DNA from: Hydrogenophaga taeniospiralis CCUG 15921
GTDB taxonomy: Bacteria > Pseudomonadota > Gammaproteobacteria > Burkholderiales > Burkholderiaceae_C
Assembly (NCBI RefSeq): GCF_001592305.1
Contig: NZ_BCWR01000018.1
Location: 62,001-126,000 of the forward strand
Reading direction: 5' to 3'
DNA length: 64,000 nucleotides
Shown here: one piece after another, positions 47,701-57,425 of the stretch
Numbering within the stretch: the first letter of the stretch is position 1
How the letters are laid out: each line of letters begins with the position of its first letter
Notes under the pieces: generated by a model
Database searches by the model: none
What the model saw: the letters and a program-made list of their open reading frames with translations, nothing else
What the model was told of the DNA's origin: nothing
Translations under genes and position numbers: made by a program

Positions 47701-48483
47701 TCACAGGCTGTGGGTCTGCGTTTTTCCTTCGGGTTGTTTGCCCGCGATGATCATGCCCAGGACCTCGTCCTCGGTGACGTCGGCGGTGCGGTAGCTGCCC
47801 ACCAGTTTGCCGTTTTTCATCACGGCCAGACGATCGCTCAGGCCAAACACGTCGGGCATGTCGTGGGTGATCAGGAAGATGCCCACGCCCTCGGCCTTGA
47901 GCTGGCGCACCAGGTTGCCCACCATCGCTGTTTCTTCCGGCCCGAGTGCCGCGGTGGGCTCGTCCATGATCAGGATGCGCGCGTTGAAGTAGATGGCGCG
48001 CGAGATCGCCACCACCTGGCGCTGCCCGCCCGAGAGGCGGCGCACCGGCGTGCGCACGTTCTTGAAGTTCTTGTTCAGGCGGTGGAACACCTTGCGGGCG
48101 TCCGCGTCCATGCGGTGGTCGTCCAGCGTGTTCCAGCGCGTGAGCAGCTCGCGGCCGAGAAACAGGTTGGCCACGGCGTCGAGGTTGTCGGCCAGCGCCA
48201 GGGTCTGGTAGATCGACTCGATACCACAGCGTTGCGCGTCCACCGGGGTGCGGATGTGGGCCTTCTCGCCGTTGATCAGCACCTCGCCGCTGTCGATCGG
48301 GTAGGCCCCGGCCAGCATCTTCATCAGGGTCGACTTGCCCGCCCCGTTGTGGCCGAGCAGGGCCACCACTTCGCCGGGGTAGAGGTTGATGCTCACGTTG
48401 TCGACCGCCTGCACGCCGCCAAAGGCTTTGCCGATCTGGCGCATCTCCACCAGCGGGGTGGTGGTGTTCTTCAGGGCGCTCAT
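47701..48483 (-). CDS. xylG: Sugar ABC transporter ATP-binding protein, single-domain
   Basis: 260 residues with one ABC domain: Walker [11 protein letters not shown]-loop IYQTLAL, signature LSGGQRQ, Walker B ILIMDEPT, switch His in ITHDMPD. E. coli XylG has two fused ABC domains (about 500 residues); this single-domain form would work as a homodimer, like FrcA. The start overlaps the xylH stop by 4 bases. The name rests on operon context. Confidence 0.92.
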   Translation of the reverse strand: MSALKNTTTPLVEMRQIGKAFGGVQAVDNVSINLYPGEVVALLGHNGAGKSTLMKMLAGAYPIDSGEVLINGEKAHIRTPVDAQRCGIESIYQTLALADNLDAVANLFLGRELLTRWNTLDDHRMDADARKVFHRLNKNFKNVRTPVRRLSGGQRQVVAISRAIYFNARILIMDEPTAALGPEETAMVGNLVRQLKAEGVGIFLITHDMPDVFGLSDRLAVMKNGKLVGSYRTADVTEDEVLGMIIAGKQPEGKTQTHSL

Positions 48484-49670
48484 GCGGCGTCTCCCGTCAC
48501 ACGTCGGTAAATCACGTCAAACACCACCGCAACGATCAGCACCTGGCCGATGATCACGTAGCGCACGCCGATGGACACGTCGAGCAGCAGCATGCCGCTG
48601 TCGATGCTCTGCATGATGAGCGCGCCCAGCACCGAGCCCAGAATGGAACCGCTGCCGCCCGCCAGCGCGGTGCCACCGATCACGGCCGCGGCAATCACGA
48701 ACAGCTCCATGCTGGTGCCCAGCGAATTGGTGCCCGCGTTGAGCCGGGCGATCGACACGATGGCGGCGATGGTGATCAGCACCCCCAGCAGCGCGAACAG
48801 CATCAGCGTGACCCGACGCACCGGAATGCCCACCAGCGCGGCGGCCTCGGGGTTGCCGCCCATGGCGAAGATGTAGCGGCCAAAGCGGGTGCGCCGCACG
48901 ATGAAAGACAGCACCACGGCCACCGCACCCCAGATCAACACCGGAATGGGAATGCCCTGCGGCACGTCCTTGCCGGGGATCTGGTAGGCGTTCATGGTCG
49001 CCACGAAGCCCAGCACGATGGCCACGGGCACCAGCACGATGGCGGCGTCCAGCCACAGCGGGTTGTTGGGCACCTCGTAAGAGGCCCTGGCCCGGCGCCG
49101 CGCCCAGGTCAACGCCACCAGGGCCAGCACGATCACACCGGCCAGCAGCCAGCTCGGCCCCACGCCAATGGCGCCGTCATAACCGCCGCCCAGGCGCAGG
49201 AAAAACAGATCGTTCACCGGCTGGGTCTTGCCATCGGCCACCAGAAAGGCCGCGCCACGAAACGACATCAGGCCGCCCAGCGTCACCACGAACGAGGGCA
49301 CGCCCAGCTTGGCCGTCAGGGCGCCCTGGTACAGCGACACCGCGATCGCCACCGCCAAGCCCGCCAGCGAGGCCGACACCCAGTGCCAGCCGGCGGTGTA
49401 CATCAGGGTGGCGATCAGCACACCCACGAAACCCATGACCGAACCCACCGACAGGTCGATGTGCCGGGCCACGATGACCAGCACCACCACGGTGGCCACG
49501 ATGCCCACCACCGCCGTCTGCTGGGCGATGTTGTAGAGATTCTCGGGCGACAGGAACAGCCCGCCCGACAGCACGTTGAACACCAGGGCAATGGCCACCA
49601 GCACCACGCCCATCATCACCAGGCGCCAGTCGATGGCTGCGTGCTTGAGCGAATTCAAAAACGGATTCAC
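48480..49670 (-). CDS. xylH: Sugar ABC transporter permease
   Basis: 396 residues, BPD_transp_2-type permease with about 10 hydrophobic helices. Conserved cytoplasmic loop [16 protein letters not shown] (EAA-like). Length and helix pattern match XylH. It lies downstream of xylF after a 198-base gap containing an extragenic repeat, and is coupled to xylG. Confidence 0.93.
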   Translation of the reverse strand: MNPFLNSLKHAAIDWRLVMMGVVLVAIALVFNVLSGGLFLSPENLYNIAQQTAVVGIVATVVVLVIVARHIDLSVGSVMGFVGVLIATLMYTAGWHWVSASLAGLAVAIAVSLYQGALTAKLGVPSFVVTLGGLMSFRGAAFLVADGKTQPVNDLFFLRLGGGYDGAIGVGPSWLLAGVIVLALVALTWARRRARASYEVPNNPLWLDAAIVLVPVAIVLGFVATMNAYQIPGKDVPQGIPIPVLIWGAVAVVLSFIVRRTRFGRYIFAMGGNPEAAALVGIPVRRVTLMLFALLGVLITIAAIVSIARLNAGTNSLGTSMELFVIAAAVIGGTALAGGSGSILGSVLGALIMQSIDSGMLLLDVSIGVRYVIIGQVLIVAVVFDVIYRRVTGDAA

Positions 49671-49789
49671 ATGCGTTCTCCGCAGGACAAATAGAAAAAC
49701 CGCGGACCGACCCCAGCCCGCGGTTCAAGGGCTCTTTTTCAGTTCTCTACCGCGCCACAGGAGGCACGCGGGGCGTCCACCCAGGGCAC

Positions 49790-49866
49790 CCGCGGAACTG
49801 GCTCCGCCAGGCCGCTGGGCGCGCCCCCCTGGAGGGGGGAGCCGCGCAGCGGCACAAGGGGTGCTT
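49790..49866 (-). repeat. Triple-hairpin extragenic repeat, copy B (after xylF)
   Basis: Contains GGAACTGGCTCCGCCAG, the CCCCCCTGGAGGGGGG hairpin and GCCGCGCAGCGGC. It begins 2 bases past the xylF stop on the minus strand, within the xylF-xylH gap. Weaker similarity to copy D continues to about 49774. Confidence 0.85.
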
Positions 49867-49868
49867 TT

Positions 49869-50888
49869 TTACTTGCAAGCGGCCGGGCCCTTGGCGGCGT
49901 CCACACCCTTGCAGAGGTCTTCCTTCTTGATCCAGCCGGCTTTCACGACCACATCCAGGTTCTTGGCGGTGATCGCCACCGGCTTGAGGAACTGGGCCTG
50001 CAGGGCCACCTTCTTCTCACCACCGTTCCAGGTCTGGGCGCCCGCCACCTTCTGGCCCTTGGCCAGGGTCACGGCGGCGGCGGCCGCATCACGGCCCAGG
50101 TCGCGTGCGTCTTTCCAGACCGAGACAGTCTGCGAACCCTGGGCCACGCGGTTGAGCGCTGCATGGTCACCGTCCTGGCCCGACACGGGGATGCCCTTGA
50201 TGCCCTTGGCGTTCAACGCGGCCACCACGCCACCGGCGGTGCCGTCGTTGGAGGCCACCACGGCATCCACCTTGCCACCGGTCTTGGTGAGGATCTGCTC
50301 CATGTTCTTCTGGGCGACTTCGGGCTTCCAGCCCTCGGTGTATTCCTCGCCCACGATCTTGATGTCGCCCTTCTTGACGGCGGCATCGATGATCTCCTGC
50401 TGGCCACCGCGCAGGAAGTCGGCGTTGGGGTCGGTCGGCGAACCCTTGATCATCACGTAGTTGCCCTTGGGCTGGGCTTCAAAAATGGCGCGTGCCTGCA
50501 TGCGGCCCACTTCCACGTTGTCGAAGGTGATGTAGAACACGCCGGGCGCTTCGATCAGGCGGTCATAGGCCACCACGGGAATCTTGCGCTGATTGGCCTT
50601 GTTCACGGCGGGCAGGATGGCGTCCTTGTCCATGGCCAGGATGATCAGCGCCTTGGCGCCCTTGGAGATCAGGCTGTCGATGTCGGCCAGCTGCTTTTCC
50701 GGGGAACCACCGGCATCGGCGCTGATGTAGCTGGCACCGGCCTTGGCCAGCTGTGCCTTGATGGCGGCCTCGTCGGTTTTCCAGCGCTCTTCCTGGAAGT
50801 TGGACCAGCTCACGCCCACGACCTGGGCGAACGCGCCCGCAGCGGCCATGCTCAGGGCAAAAGCGGTCAGAGTTGTCTTCAGTTTCAT
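49869..50888 (-). CDS. xylF: Xylose ABC transporter substrate-binding protein
   Basis: About 339 residues. Sec signal peptide ([21 protein letters not shown]), then a type I periplasmic-binding fold: [56 protein letters not shown]. The profile is that of XylF. ATG 50888 has GGAG upstream. First gene of the xyl operon; its upstream region carries the probable XylR operator and, beyond it, the tal terminator. Confidence 0.94.
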   Translation of the reverse strand: MKLKTTLTAFALSMAAAGAFAQVVGVSWSNFQEERWKTDEAAIKAQLAKAGASYISADAGGSPEKQLADIDSLISKGAKALIILAMDKDAILPAVNKANQRKIPVVAYDRLIEAPGVFYITFDNVEVGRMQARAIFEAQPKGNYVMIKGSPTDPNADFLRGGQQEIIDAAVKKGDIKIVGEEYTEGWKPEVAQKNMEQILTKTGGKVDAVVASNDGTAGGVVAALNAKGIKGIPVSGQDGDHAALNRVAQGSQTVSVWKDARDLGRDAAAAAVTLAKGQKVAGAQTWNGGEKKVALQAQFLKPVAITAKNLDVVVKAGWIKKEDLCKGVDAAKGPAACK

Positions 50889-51049
50889 CAATGTCTCCGG
50901 TGGTTCGGCCTGTGCCAGGCCTGTGTGGTTGTGAAAGGGCCCTTCGGGGCCATCGTGCTCCACCCAATGCAGCACGGTGCATTTTGTAAGGACGACGAAC
51001 TAATTATTCTGGGCCGCCGATGGAAAGCGAATAGGGACAAACCCGACAT

Positions 51050-51066
51050 AGTTTGTTGATCAAACT
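51050..51066. promoter_or_regulatory. Probable XylR (ROK) operator upstream of xylF
   Basis: AGTTTG - TTGAT - CAAACT, 6-base perfect arms around 5 bases, 162 bases before the xylF start. It resembles AT-rich operators of ROK repressors in form. It is the only strong palindrome in that stretch apart from the tal terminator. Confidence 0.55.
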
Positions 51067-51098
51067 TAATTCGGGCAAGCGACAAGTATCCCGAAAGC

Positions 51099-51135
51099 AA
51101 AAGGCCCCCGCGAGTCGCCTCGCGGGGGCCTTTTT
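51099..51135 (-). terminator. Terminator after tal (works on both strands)
   Basis: A 16-bp perfect stem (AAAAGGCCCCCGCGAG and its complement) with loop TCGC and flanking A/T runs. It lies 21 bases past the tal stop and insulates the xyl operon from tal transcription. Confidence 0.93.
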
Positions 51136-51155
51136 CGTTGCCCGGCGACGGCCGT

Positions 51156-52097
51156 TTACGACATCAAGCCTTCGAGCTTGATCGTGTCCGCCACGAACGC
51201 ACGGATGCCCTCGGCCAGCTTCTCCGTGGCCATGGCGTCTTCGTTGAGCGCGAAGCGGAAACCCGCTTCGTCGTACTGGACGAACGGGATGTCCATGGCC
51301 CGCGCGGCGTCGGCGTCCAGCGCCTGGGGCAGCGCGGCCTCGCTGGCCGCCAGTTGCGCCAGCAGATCGGGGCTGATGGTCAGCAGATCGCAACCGGCCA
51401 GGGCCGTGATCTGGCCCACGTTGCGAAAGCTCGCGCCCATCACCTCGGTGGCGATGCCGTGCTTCTTGTAGAAGTTGTAGATCGCGCGCACCGACTTCAC
51501 GCCGGGGTCGTTCGCGCCCGCGTTGGCGGCTTCGTCCCAGCCGGCGCCGGCGCTCTTCTTGTACCAGTCGTAGATGCGACCGACGAACGGGGAGATGAGC
51601 TGCACCTTGGCCTGGCCGCAGGCCACGGCCTGGGCAAACGAAAACAGCAGCGTGAGGTTGGTGTGGATGCCCTCACGCTCCAGCCGCGCGGCGGCCTGGA
51701 TGCCCTCCCAGGTGGAGGCGATCTTGATCAGCACACGGTCGATGTGCACGCCCTCGCCCTGGTACAGCTCGATGATGCGGCGCGCCCGCGTCACGGTGGC
51801 CTCGGTGTCGAAGCTCAGACGGGCATCCACCTCGGTGGACACGCGGCCCGGGATGTGTTTCAGGATCTCGCAGCCGAAGCTCACGAGCAGGCGGTTCATG
51901 GTTTCGTCCAGCCCTTGCGAACGGTATTTCGACACCGCGTCCTGCAGCAGATGGGCGTAGTCGGGCTTCTGCACCGCCTTCAGGATGAGCGACGGGTTGG
52001 TGGTCGCGTCCCGGGGTGAAAAGGCCGCGATCTGGTTGAAATCACCGGTGTCGGCGACCACGGTGGTGAGCTGTTTGAGTGCGTCAAGCTGGTTCAT
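51156..52097 (-). CDS. tal: Transaldolase
   Basis: 313 residues; links the pentose phosphate pathway to glycolysis. [12 protein letters not shown] near the start, the Schiff-base Lys in [13 protein letters not shown], then [15 protein letters not shown] and [14 protein letters not shown]. Classical TalB length. It is divergent from the RpiR/HexR-type regulator, with 70 bases between. It would process the pentose phosphates made by XylAB. Confidence 0.97.
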   Translation of the reverse strand: MNQLDALKQLTTVVADTGDFNQIAAFSPRDATTNPSLILKAVQKPDYAHLLQDAVSKYRSQGLDETMNRLLVSFGCEILKHIPGRVSTEVDARLSFDTEATVTRARRIIELYQGEGVHIDRVLIKIASTWEGIQAAARLEREGIHTNLTLLFSFAQAVACGQAKVQLISPFVGRIYDWYKKSAGAGWDEAANAGANDPGVKSVRAIYNFYKKHGIATEVMGASFRNVGQITALAGCDLLTISPDLLAQLAASEAALPQALDADAARAMDIPFVQYDEAGFRFALNEDAMATEKLAEGIRAFVADTIKLEGLMS

Positions 52098-52112
52098 TCC
52101 GCCATTATCGGG

Positions 52113-52153
52113 TGTAATAAGGTTTCATATCCGCCATGTAACTGGTTTCGTAA
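52113..52153. promoter_or_regulatory. Tandem repeat boxes between tal and the RpiR/HexR gene
   Basis: TGTAAT (52113-52118) with GGTTTCATAT (52121-52130) is followed by TGTAAC (52137-52142) with GGTTTCGTAA (52144-52153): two directly repeated boxes about 24 bases apart. Two helical turns between boxes suits a tetrameric SIS-domain regulator binding both. Inferred from position and repetition. Confidence 0.5.
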
Positions 52154-52167
52154 CCCGCTTGTTCCCC

Positions 52168-53016
52168 ATGCTCGACCGCATCAAAGCCTCCCTGCCCTCG
52201 CTGGCCCCCGCCGAACAACGGGTGGGCAAACTCGTGCTGCTCGACCCGCGCAGTTTCGCCAGCCTGCCGGTGTCCGAACTGGCCGACCGCGCCCACGTGA
52301 GCAAGCCCACGGTGGTGCGCTTCTGCCGCAGCATGGGCTACGACGGCCTGTCGGACTTCAAGCTCAAACTGGCCGGCACGGTGAGCGAAGGCGTGCCCTT
52401 CATCCACCGCAGCGTGGACGTGGACGACAAGGTCGGTGACGTGCTGGTCAAGGTGATCGACAACACCGTGGCGGCGTTCCTGAAGTACCGCAACGACGCC
52501 TCCACGCATTCGATCGAGAAGGCGGTGGACGCCCTGCTGGCCACCTACAAAAACCGGGGTCGCATCGAGTTCTACGGCGCCGGCAACTCGGGCATCGTGG
52601 CGCAGGACGCGCAACACAAGTTCTTCCGCCTGGGCATCAACGCCATCGCCTACAGCGACGGCCACATGCAGGTGATGAGCGCCTCTCTGCTGGGGCCGGG
52701 CGACTGCGTGGTGATCATTTCCAACTCGGGCCGCACGCGCGACCTGATGGACGCGGCCGACATCGCCCGCAAACACGGCGCCACCGTGATCGTGATCACC
52801 GCCAGCGGCTCGCCCCTGGCCGCGTCCGGCCATATCCACCTCTCGGCCGACCACCCCGAAGGCTACGACCGCTACAGCCCCATGACCTCACGGCTGATGC
52901 ACCTGATGGTGATCGACGTGGTGGCCACCTGCGTGGCGCTGCGCATCGGTGGCAGCAAGCTGCAACCGCTGCTCAAGGAAATGAAGAACAACCTGCGGAG
53001 CAAGCGCTACACCTGA
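52168..53016 (+). CDS. hexR: RpiR/HexR-type transcriptional regulator
   Basis: 282 residues. N-terminal HTH_6 (ELADRAHVSKPTVVRFCRSMGYDGLSDFKLKL, about 42-75) and C-terminal SIS domain (IEFYGAGNSGIVAQDAQHKFFRLG, ISNSGRTRDL). HexR-like regulators sense the Entner-Doudoroff intermediate KDPG; the symbol is assigned by type and by its place beside tal. ATG 52168 used; there is no strong ribosome-binding site. Convergent with the FabF-like gene. Confidence 0.88.
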   Translation: MLDRIKASLPSLAPAEQRVGKLVLLDPRSFASLPVSELADRAHVSKPTVVRFCRSMGYDGLSDFKLKLAGTVSEGVPFIHRSVDVDDKVGDVLVKVIDNTVAAFLKYRNDASTHSIEKAVDALLATYKNRGRIEFYGAGNSGIVAQDAQHKFFRLGINAIAYSDGHMQVMSASLLGPGDCVVIISNSGRTRDLMDAADIARKHGATVIVITASGSPLAASGHIHLSADHPEGYDRYSPMTSRLMHLMVIDVVATCVALRIGGSKLQPLLKEMKNNLRSKRYT

Positions 53017-53037
53017 GCGCTGCGAGGCACTCGCCGC

Positions 53038-54336
53038 CTACGCGGTGGCGGGCACCCAGCGCTTGAGCAGCAGCGAGGCGTTCACCCCGCCGAACCCAAA
53101 GCCGTTGAGCATGGCGTGCTCCAGGGCCATGGCGCGGGGGCGGTGCGCCACCATGTCCAGGCCCTCGGCCAGTTCGTCGGGGTGATCCAGGTTCAGCGTG
53201 CCGGGCACCACCTGGTCGCGCAGGGCCAGCGTGGTGAAGATCGCTGCCACGGCGCCCGCCGCCCCCAGCAGATGCCCCGTGGCCGCCTTGGTTGACGCAA
53301 TGGCCACCGACCTGTCCGTGCCGAACACCCGGCGGATGGCGGCGAGCTCGCCCCGGTCGCCCACGAAGGTGGAGGTGGCATGGGCGTTGAGGTGTTGCAC
53401 CTGACGGGCCGCCAGGCCGGCCTGGGCCAGCGCCATCTCCATGCTGCGGCGCGCGCCGTCCCCGTCCTCGGGCCCCGAGGTGATGTGGTACGCATCGGCC
53501 GAGGTGCCGTAGCCCACCACCTCGGCCAGCGGCGTGGCCCCCCGGGCCAGCGCATGGTCAAGCGATTCGAGCACCAGCATGCCGGCACCCTCACCCATCA
53601 CGAAGCCGTCGCGCGCCGCGTCGAAGGGCCGTGAGGCCTGAGCGGGGTGGTCCGCAAAACCGGTGGAGAGCGCCTTGGCCGCGGCGAAGCCGCCCAGGCT
53701 CACGCGGTCGATGGTGGCTTCGGTGCCACCGCAGACGGCCACGTCCGCCTCACCGCAGCGGATCAGGCGCGCGGCGTCGCCAATGGCCTGCACGCTGGCC
53801 GCACATGCGGTGACGGGCGCGCCCAGCGGGCCCTTGAGCCCGTGGCGGATGGACACCTGGCCGGCGGCCAGGTTGACCAGAAAGGACGGCACGGTGAACG
53901 GCGACAGGCGCTGCGGCCCGCGCGCATCCGTGGTGCGCACGGCCTCGGCAATGGCACCGAAACCGCCGATGCCCGATGCGATGACGGTGGCCGTGCGCTG
54001 CTGGTCGTGCGCCTCGGTGGGCGCCCAGCCCGCCTGCGCCAGCGCCTGCTGCGCCGCACCCAGGGCGAAGGGAATAAAGCGGTCCATCTTGCGTTGGTCC
54101 TTGGACGAGGCGACGGTGTCGGGGTCCCAACCACCCTCGGGGTCGTCGGCCAGCGTGGGCACCGCGCCGCCCACCTTGGCGGCGATGCCGTCCACCACCG
54201 CATCGGGCAGCCGCCGCAGGCCCGATGCGCCCTGCAAGAGGCGGCGCCACGCCAACTCCACCCCACAGCCCAGGGGCGACACCAGCCCCATGCCCGTGAT
54301 CACCACGCGCCGAAGCGCTCTGTTGTTGCCATCCAT
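53038..54336 (-). CDS. Beta-ketoacyl-ACP synthase II-like protein (FabF paralogue)
   Basis: About 432 residues, slightly longer than FabF. Thiolase fold with the Cys-His-His triad: nucleophile in TACAASVQAIGDA, His in LNAHATST and His in ATGHLLGAAG. GFGFGGVN closes the fold. It stands alone, away from acpP-fabF, and is divergent from a TetR regulator, so it likely serves a regulated side pathway rather than bulk fatty acid synthesis. ATG 54336 (MDGNNRAL) chosen. Confidence 0.92.
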   Translation of the reverse strand: MDGNNRALRRVVITGMGLVSPLGCGVELAWRRLLQGASGLRRLPDAVVDGIAAKVGGAVPTLADDPEGGWDPDTVASSKDQRKMDRFIPFALGAAQQALAQAGWAPTEAHDQQRTATVIASGIGGFGAIAEAVRTTDARGPQRLSPFTVPSFLVNLAAGQVSIRHGLKGPLGAPVTACAASVQAIGDAARLIRCGEADVAVCGGTEATIDRVSLGGFAAAKALSTGFADHPAQASRPFDAARDGFVMGEGAGMLVLESLDHALARGATPLAEVVGYGTSADAYHITSGPEDGDGARRSMEMALAQAGLAARQVQHLNAHATSTFVGDRGELAAIRRVFGTDRSVAIASTKAATGHLLGAAGAVAAIFTTLALRDQVVPGTLNLDHPDELAEGLDMVAHRPRAMALEHAMLNGFGFGGVNASLLLKRWVPATA

Positions 54337-54379
54337 CGTCTTTGACCCTTGGGTTGCTGCGCGACAAAAGCTCGCGCAT

Positions 54380-54424
54380 TTATGATTACAACCATCATCA
54401 TAAGTGCATCGACGCATTTTGCGT
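54380..54424. promoter_or_regulatory. Palindromes between FabF-like and TetR genes
   Basis: TTATGAT (54380-54386) pairs with ATCATAA (54397-54403) across 10 bases. A second perfect repeat, ACGCA-TTT-TGCGT, follows at 54412-54424. Either may be the TetR operator. Confidence 0.55.
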
Positions 54425-54449
54425 ATGGTCATCATCAAAAGAGGCAGCC

Positions 54450-55055
54450 ATGAAAGTCTCCAAAGCCCAGTCTGCGGAAAACCGCCAGGGCATCCTCGAT
54501 GCGGCGTCGCGCCTGTACCGCGAGCGCGGGCTCTCGGGCGTGGGCGTGGCCGACATCACGCGCGACGCGGGCCTGACCCATGGCGGGCTGTACCGGCACT
54601 TCGAGAACAAGGATGCGCTGGTGCGCGAAGCCTGCGCGCGGGCATTCGACTGGTCGATGACCCCGCTCGACGGCTCGGGCGTGGACACGGGTTCCGGTCC
54701 CCAGGGTCTGGCGGCACGGGTGGCGGGCTACCTCTCACCCCAGCACCGCGACCATCCGGGTGAGGGCTGCCCCGTGGCCGCGCTGGCGGTGGACGCTGCG
54801 CGGGCGGGCGGTGATCTCTCCGAGGTCTTTGCGCAGGGCATCGAGCGCAACATCGAGCGCTTTGCGCGCGTGATCGAAGGCCTGGAACAGGGCAAGCCGA
54901 GCCCCGAAGGACGCGCGCGCGCCACGCAGATGCTGGCCACCATGGTGGGCGGCCTGGTGCTGGCGCGCGCCACGGCGGCGGGGCGGCCAGCACTTTCGGA
55001 CGAGATTCTCGCCACCTTGCGCGAGCATCTGATCGGGCCGCCCGAACAACGGTAA
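54450..55055 (+). CDS. TetR-family transcriptional regulator
   Basis: 201 residues. HTH: NRQGILDAASRLYRERGL, then VADITRDAGLTHGGLYRHFENKDAL across about 30-54. The C-terminal half has EGCPVAALAVDAARAG, typical of the TetR_C group in which many members regulate efflux or fatty-acid genes. ATG 54450 follows GAGGCAG. Divergent from the FabF-like gene, its likely target. Confidence 0.9.
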   Translation: MKVSKAQSAENRQGILDAASRLYRERGLSGVGVADITRDAGLTHGGLYRHFENKDALVREACARAFDWSMTPLDGSGVDTGSGPQGLAARVAGYLSPQHRDHPGEGCPVAALAVDAARAGGDLSEVFAQGIERNIERFARVIEGLEQGKPSPEGRARATQMLATMVGGLVLARATAAGRPALSDEILATLREHLIGPPEQR

Positions 55056-55088
55056 AACCGATGCAGGCGCGGGCCAGCCCCGGCGTCC

Positions 55089-55120
55089 CATGCCAAGCCC
55101 TCCGGAGCCGCCTTGGCATG
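55089..55120. terminator. Inverted repeat between convergent tetR and dppF
   Basis: CATGCCAAG - 14 bases - CTTGGCATG, perfect 9-base arms in the 91-base gap between convergent genes. There is no T-tract, so the strength as a terminator is unclear. Confidence 0.45.
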
Positions 55121-55146
55121 CGCAGGCCGCCACGGGGAAGACCTCT

Positions 55147-56241
55147 CTAGGAAATGCGGCCCTCTTCCACCGCGTGACAGGCCACGCGCACCCCACCCAG
55201 GGTCACCAGCACCGGCCGCTCGTTGCGGCAGCGGTCATTCGCATGGGGACACCGTGGGTTGAAAGCACAGCCCTCCGGCGGATTGAGCGGGTTGGGCACC
55301 TCGCCCGAGACCGGCGTGCGCGCACGCCCGGTGTCGTGCATCTTCGGAATGGCGTCGAGCAGCATGCGCGTGTAGGGGTGGCGCGGCGTGTCGAACAGCG
55401 TGTGCTTGGGCGCCAGCTCCACCAGACGGCCGAGGTACATCACGCCCACCTGGTCGCTCACATGGCGCACCACGGCCAGGTTGTGGCTGATGAAGAGGTA
55501 GGTCAGCCCGCGCTCGCGCTGCAGGTCTTTCATGATGTTGAGCACCTGGGCCTGCACGCTCACGTCCAGCGCGCTGGTGGGTTCGTCACACACCAGGAAC
55601 TCCGGCTGCGTGGCCAGTGCGCGCGCGATCGAGATGCGCTGGCGCTGACCGCCCGAGAACTGGTGCGGGTACTTCACGCGGTCGTGCGGCGACAGCCCGA
55701 CCGAATGCAGCAGCGCGTCGACCCGCGCCCGCAGGGCCACGGGCTCGGTCTCGATGCCGTGCTCGCGCAGCGGCTCGGCGATGATGTCCTCCACCACCCA
55801 GCGTGGGTTCAGGCTGGCGTACGGGTCCTGAAAGATCATCTGGATGCGGCGGCGCAGCTGGCGCCCTGCGGGCGTCTTGAACGCAGCATGCGCGTCCTGC
55901 CCGTCGAACTCGAAGCCGCCGCGGGTCGGTTCGTACAGCCCCACCAGCAGGCGCGCGACCGTGCTCTTGCCGCAGCCGGACTCGCCCACCAGCGCCAGCG
56001 TCTGGCCACGTGGAATGTCGAACGACACGCCATCGACCGCGCGCAGCAGCTGGCGCGGCTGGCGTTCGAGCACGCGGTTGAGCCAGGGGGCGGACACGTC
56101 AAAGGTCTTGGCGAGATCGGTGGCGCGCACCAGCGGCGCCTCGGCCTCTGGCAGGCCCTCGGGCGGCAACGCGGGTGTCTGGGTCGGGTTCACTTCGGGC
56201 ATGTGGCGCCTCACCGCCGGATCGGTCAGGTCAGCGCTCAT
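55147..56241 (-). CDS. dppF: Dipeptide-type ABC transporter ATP-binding protein DppF/OppF
   Basis: 364 residues. Walker [10 protein letters not shown], signature FSGGQRQR, Walker [12 protein letters not shown], switch FISHNLAV. The C-terminal oligopeptide/dipeptide domain with Cys residues ([14 protein letters not shown]) is an Fe-S or metal-site motif of this family. Last gene of the six-gene operon. ATG 56241 (MSADLTDP). It pairs with DppD to power the permeases. Confidence 0.95.
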   Translation of the reverse strand: MSADLTDPAVRRHMPEVNPTQTPALPPEGLPEAEAPLVRATDLAKTFDVSAPWLNRVLERQPRQLLRAVDGVSFDIPRGQTLALVGESGCGKSTVARLLVGLYEPTRGGFEFDGQDAHAAFKTPAGRQLRRRIQMIFQDPYASLNPRWVVEDIIAEPLREHGIETEPVALRARVDALLHSVGLSPHDRVKYPHQFSGGQRQRISIARALATQPEFLVCDEPTSALDVSVQAQVLNIMKDLQRERGLTYLFISHNLAVVRHVSDQVGVMYLGRLVELAPKHTLFDTPRHPYTRMLLDAIPKMHDTGRARTPVSGEVPNPLNPPEGCAFNPRCPHANDRCRNERPVLVTLGGVRVACHAVEEGRIS

Positions 56242-56302
56242 GGGACGACCCTCCGTGCTGCGCACTGCGGGGCTGAGCGCCTTCGGAACGGCCGGGCGGC
56301 GC

Positions 56303-57301
56303 TCATGCCACCTCCCCCTGCGCCAGGGTCGGCGCCGCGGACGACCCGGCGTGCAGCCAGCAGGCCGCCCGCGTGACGCCCGCGGGCATCAGGTCCGGGC
56401 GCTCGGCGTGGCAGCGCGCGAACACCCGCTCGCAGCGCGGGTTGTAGGCGCATCCCGGGGGAATGGCGTTCAGGCGCGGCATGGCACCGTCGATCTGATG
56501 CAGCCGCTCGCGGTCCACGCTCATGTCGGGAATGCAGGCCATGAGCCCGGCGGTGTAGGGGTGGGCCGGGTGGTTGATCACCTCGTGCACCGGGCCGATC
56601 TCGGCGATGCGCCCGGCGTACATCACGGCCACGCGGTCGCAGGTTTCGGCGATCACGCCCATGTCGTGCGTGATCAGCATCACGGCGGCGCCGCGCTCTT
56701 TGCAGATGGTCTTGAGCAGCGTGATGATCTGCGCCTGGATCGATACGTCCAGCGCGGTGGTCGGCTCATCGGCCACGATCAGCTGCGGCTCGGCCGCCAG
56801 CGCCAGCGCGATCACCACCCGCTGGCGCATGCCGCCCGAGAACTGGTGCGGGAAGTGGTCGATGCGCTGCTCGGCCGCCGGTATGCCGGTGTCGCGCAGC
56901 AGCTGAATGGCGCGTTTGCGCGCTTCCGCCGGGTTCACCGGCAGGTGGGTGATGATGGTTTCGGTGAGCTGGCGCCCCACCGAATACAGCGGGTTCAGCG
57001 AGGTCAGCGGGTCCTGGAAGATGGCGCCGATCTTGCGCCCGCGCACCTTGCGCATCTCTTCATGGGGCAGGTTGTCGATGCGTCGACCCTCCAGCCGTAT
57101 CTCGCCGGACGCCACGCGCCCGGGCGGCTCCAGCAGACCGATGATCGAGGCCCCGGTGAGCGACTTTCCCGCGCCAGACTCGCCCACCACGCCCAGGATT
57201 TCACCGGGCGCGATGTCGAAGGAAATGTCGTCGAGGGCGCGCAGCGTGCCGCGCCGGTGCGGAAATTCGACGACCAGGTTGTTGACTTGCAGCAGGCTCA
57301 T
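56303..57301 (-). CDS. dppD: Dipeptide-type ABC transporter ATP-binding protein DppD/OppD
   Basis: 332 residues. Walker [10 protein letters not shown], signature FSGGMRQR, Walker [13 protein letters not shown], switch ITHDMGV, and the C-terminal [14 protein letters not shown] motif. ATG 57301 ([10 protein letters not shown]); upstream in-frame residues are not family-like. Preceded by extragenic repeat copy C, followed by dppF after 61 bases. Confidence 0.95.
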   Translation of the reverse strand: MSLLQVNNLVVEFPHRRGTLRALDDISFDIAPGEILGVVGESGAGKSLTGASIIGLLEPPGRVASGEIRLEGRRIDNLPHEEMRKVRGRKIGAIFQDPLTSLNPLYSVGRQLTETIITHLPVNPAEARKRAIQLLRDTGIPAAEQRIDHFPHQFSGGMRQRVVIALALAAEPQLIVADEPTTALDVSIQAQIITLLKTICKERGAAVMLITHDMGVIAETCDRVAVMYAGRIAEIGPVHEVINHPAHPYTAGLMACIPDMSVDRERLHQIDGAMPRLNAIPPGCAYNPRCERVFARCHAERPDLMPAGVTRAACWLHAGSSAAPTLAQGEVA

Positions 57302-57351
57302 GGGTAGTTCACAGCGAGGCCGCACGAAGCGCGTGCCTTGTTCAGCACACA

Positions 57352-57425
57352 CCGTGGAACCGGCTTGGCCGGGCCACTGGTGTGGTCCCCCTGGGGGGAA
57401 GACGCGAAGCGGCGCAGGGGGGTCG
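57352..57425 (-). repeat. Triple-hairpin extragenic repeat, copy C (after dppC)
   Basis: GGAACCGGCTTGGCCGG, then TCCCCCTGGGGGGAAG and GCGAAGCGGCGCAGGGG. It abuts the dppC stop on the minus strand, inside the dppC-dppD gap. Closest match is copy D. Confidence 0.88.
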
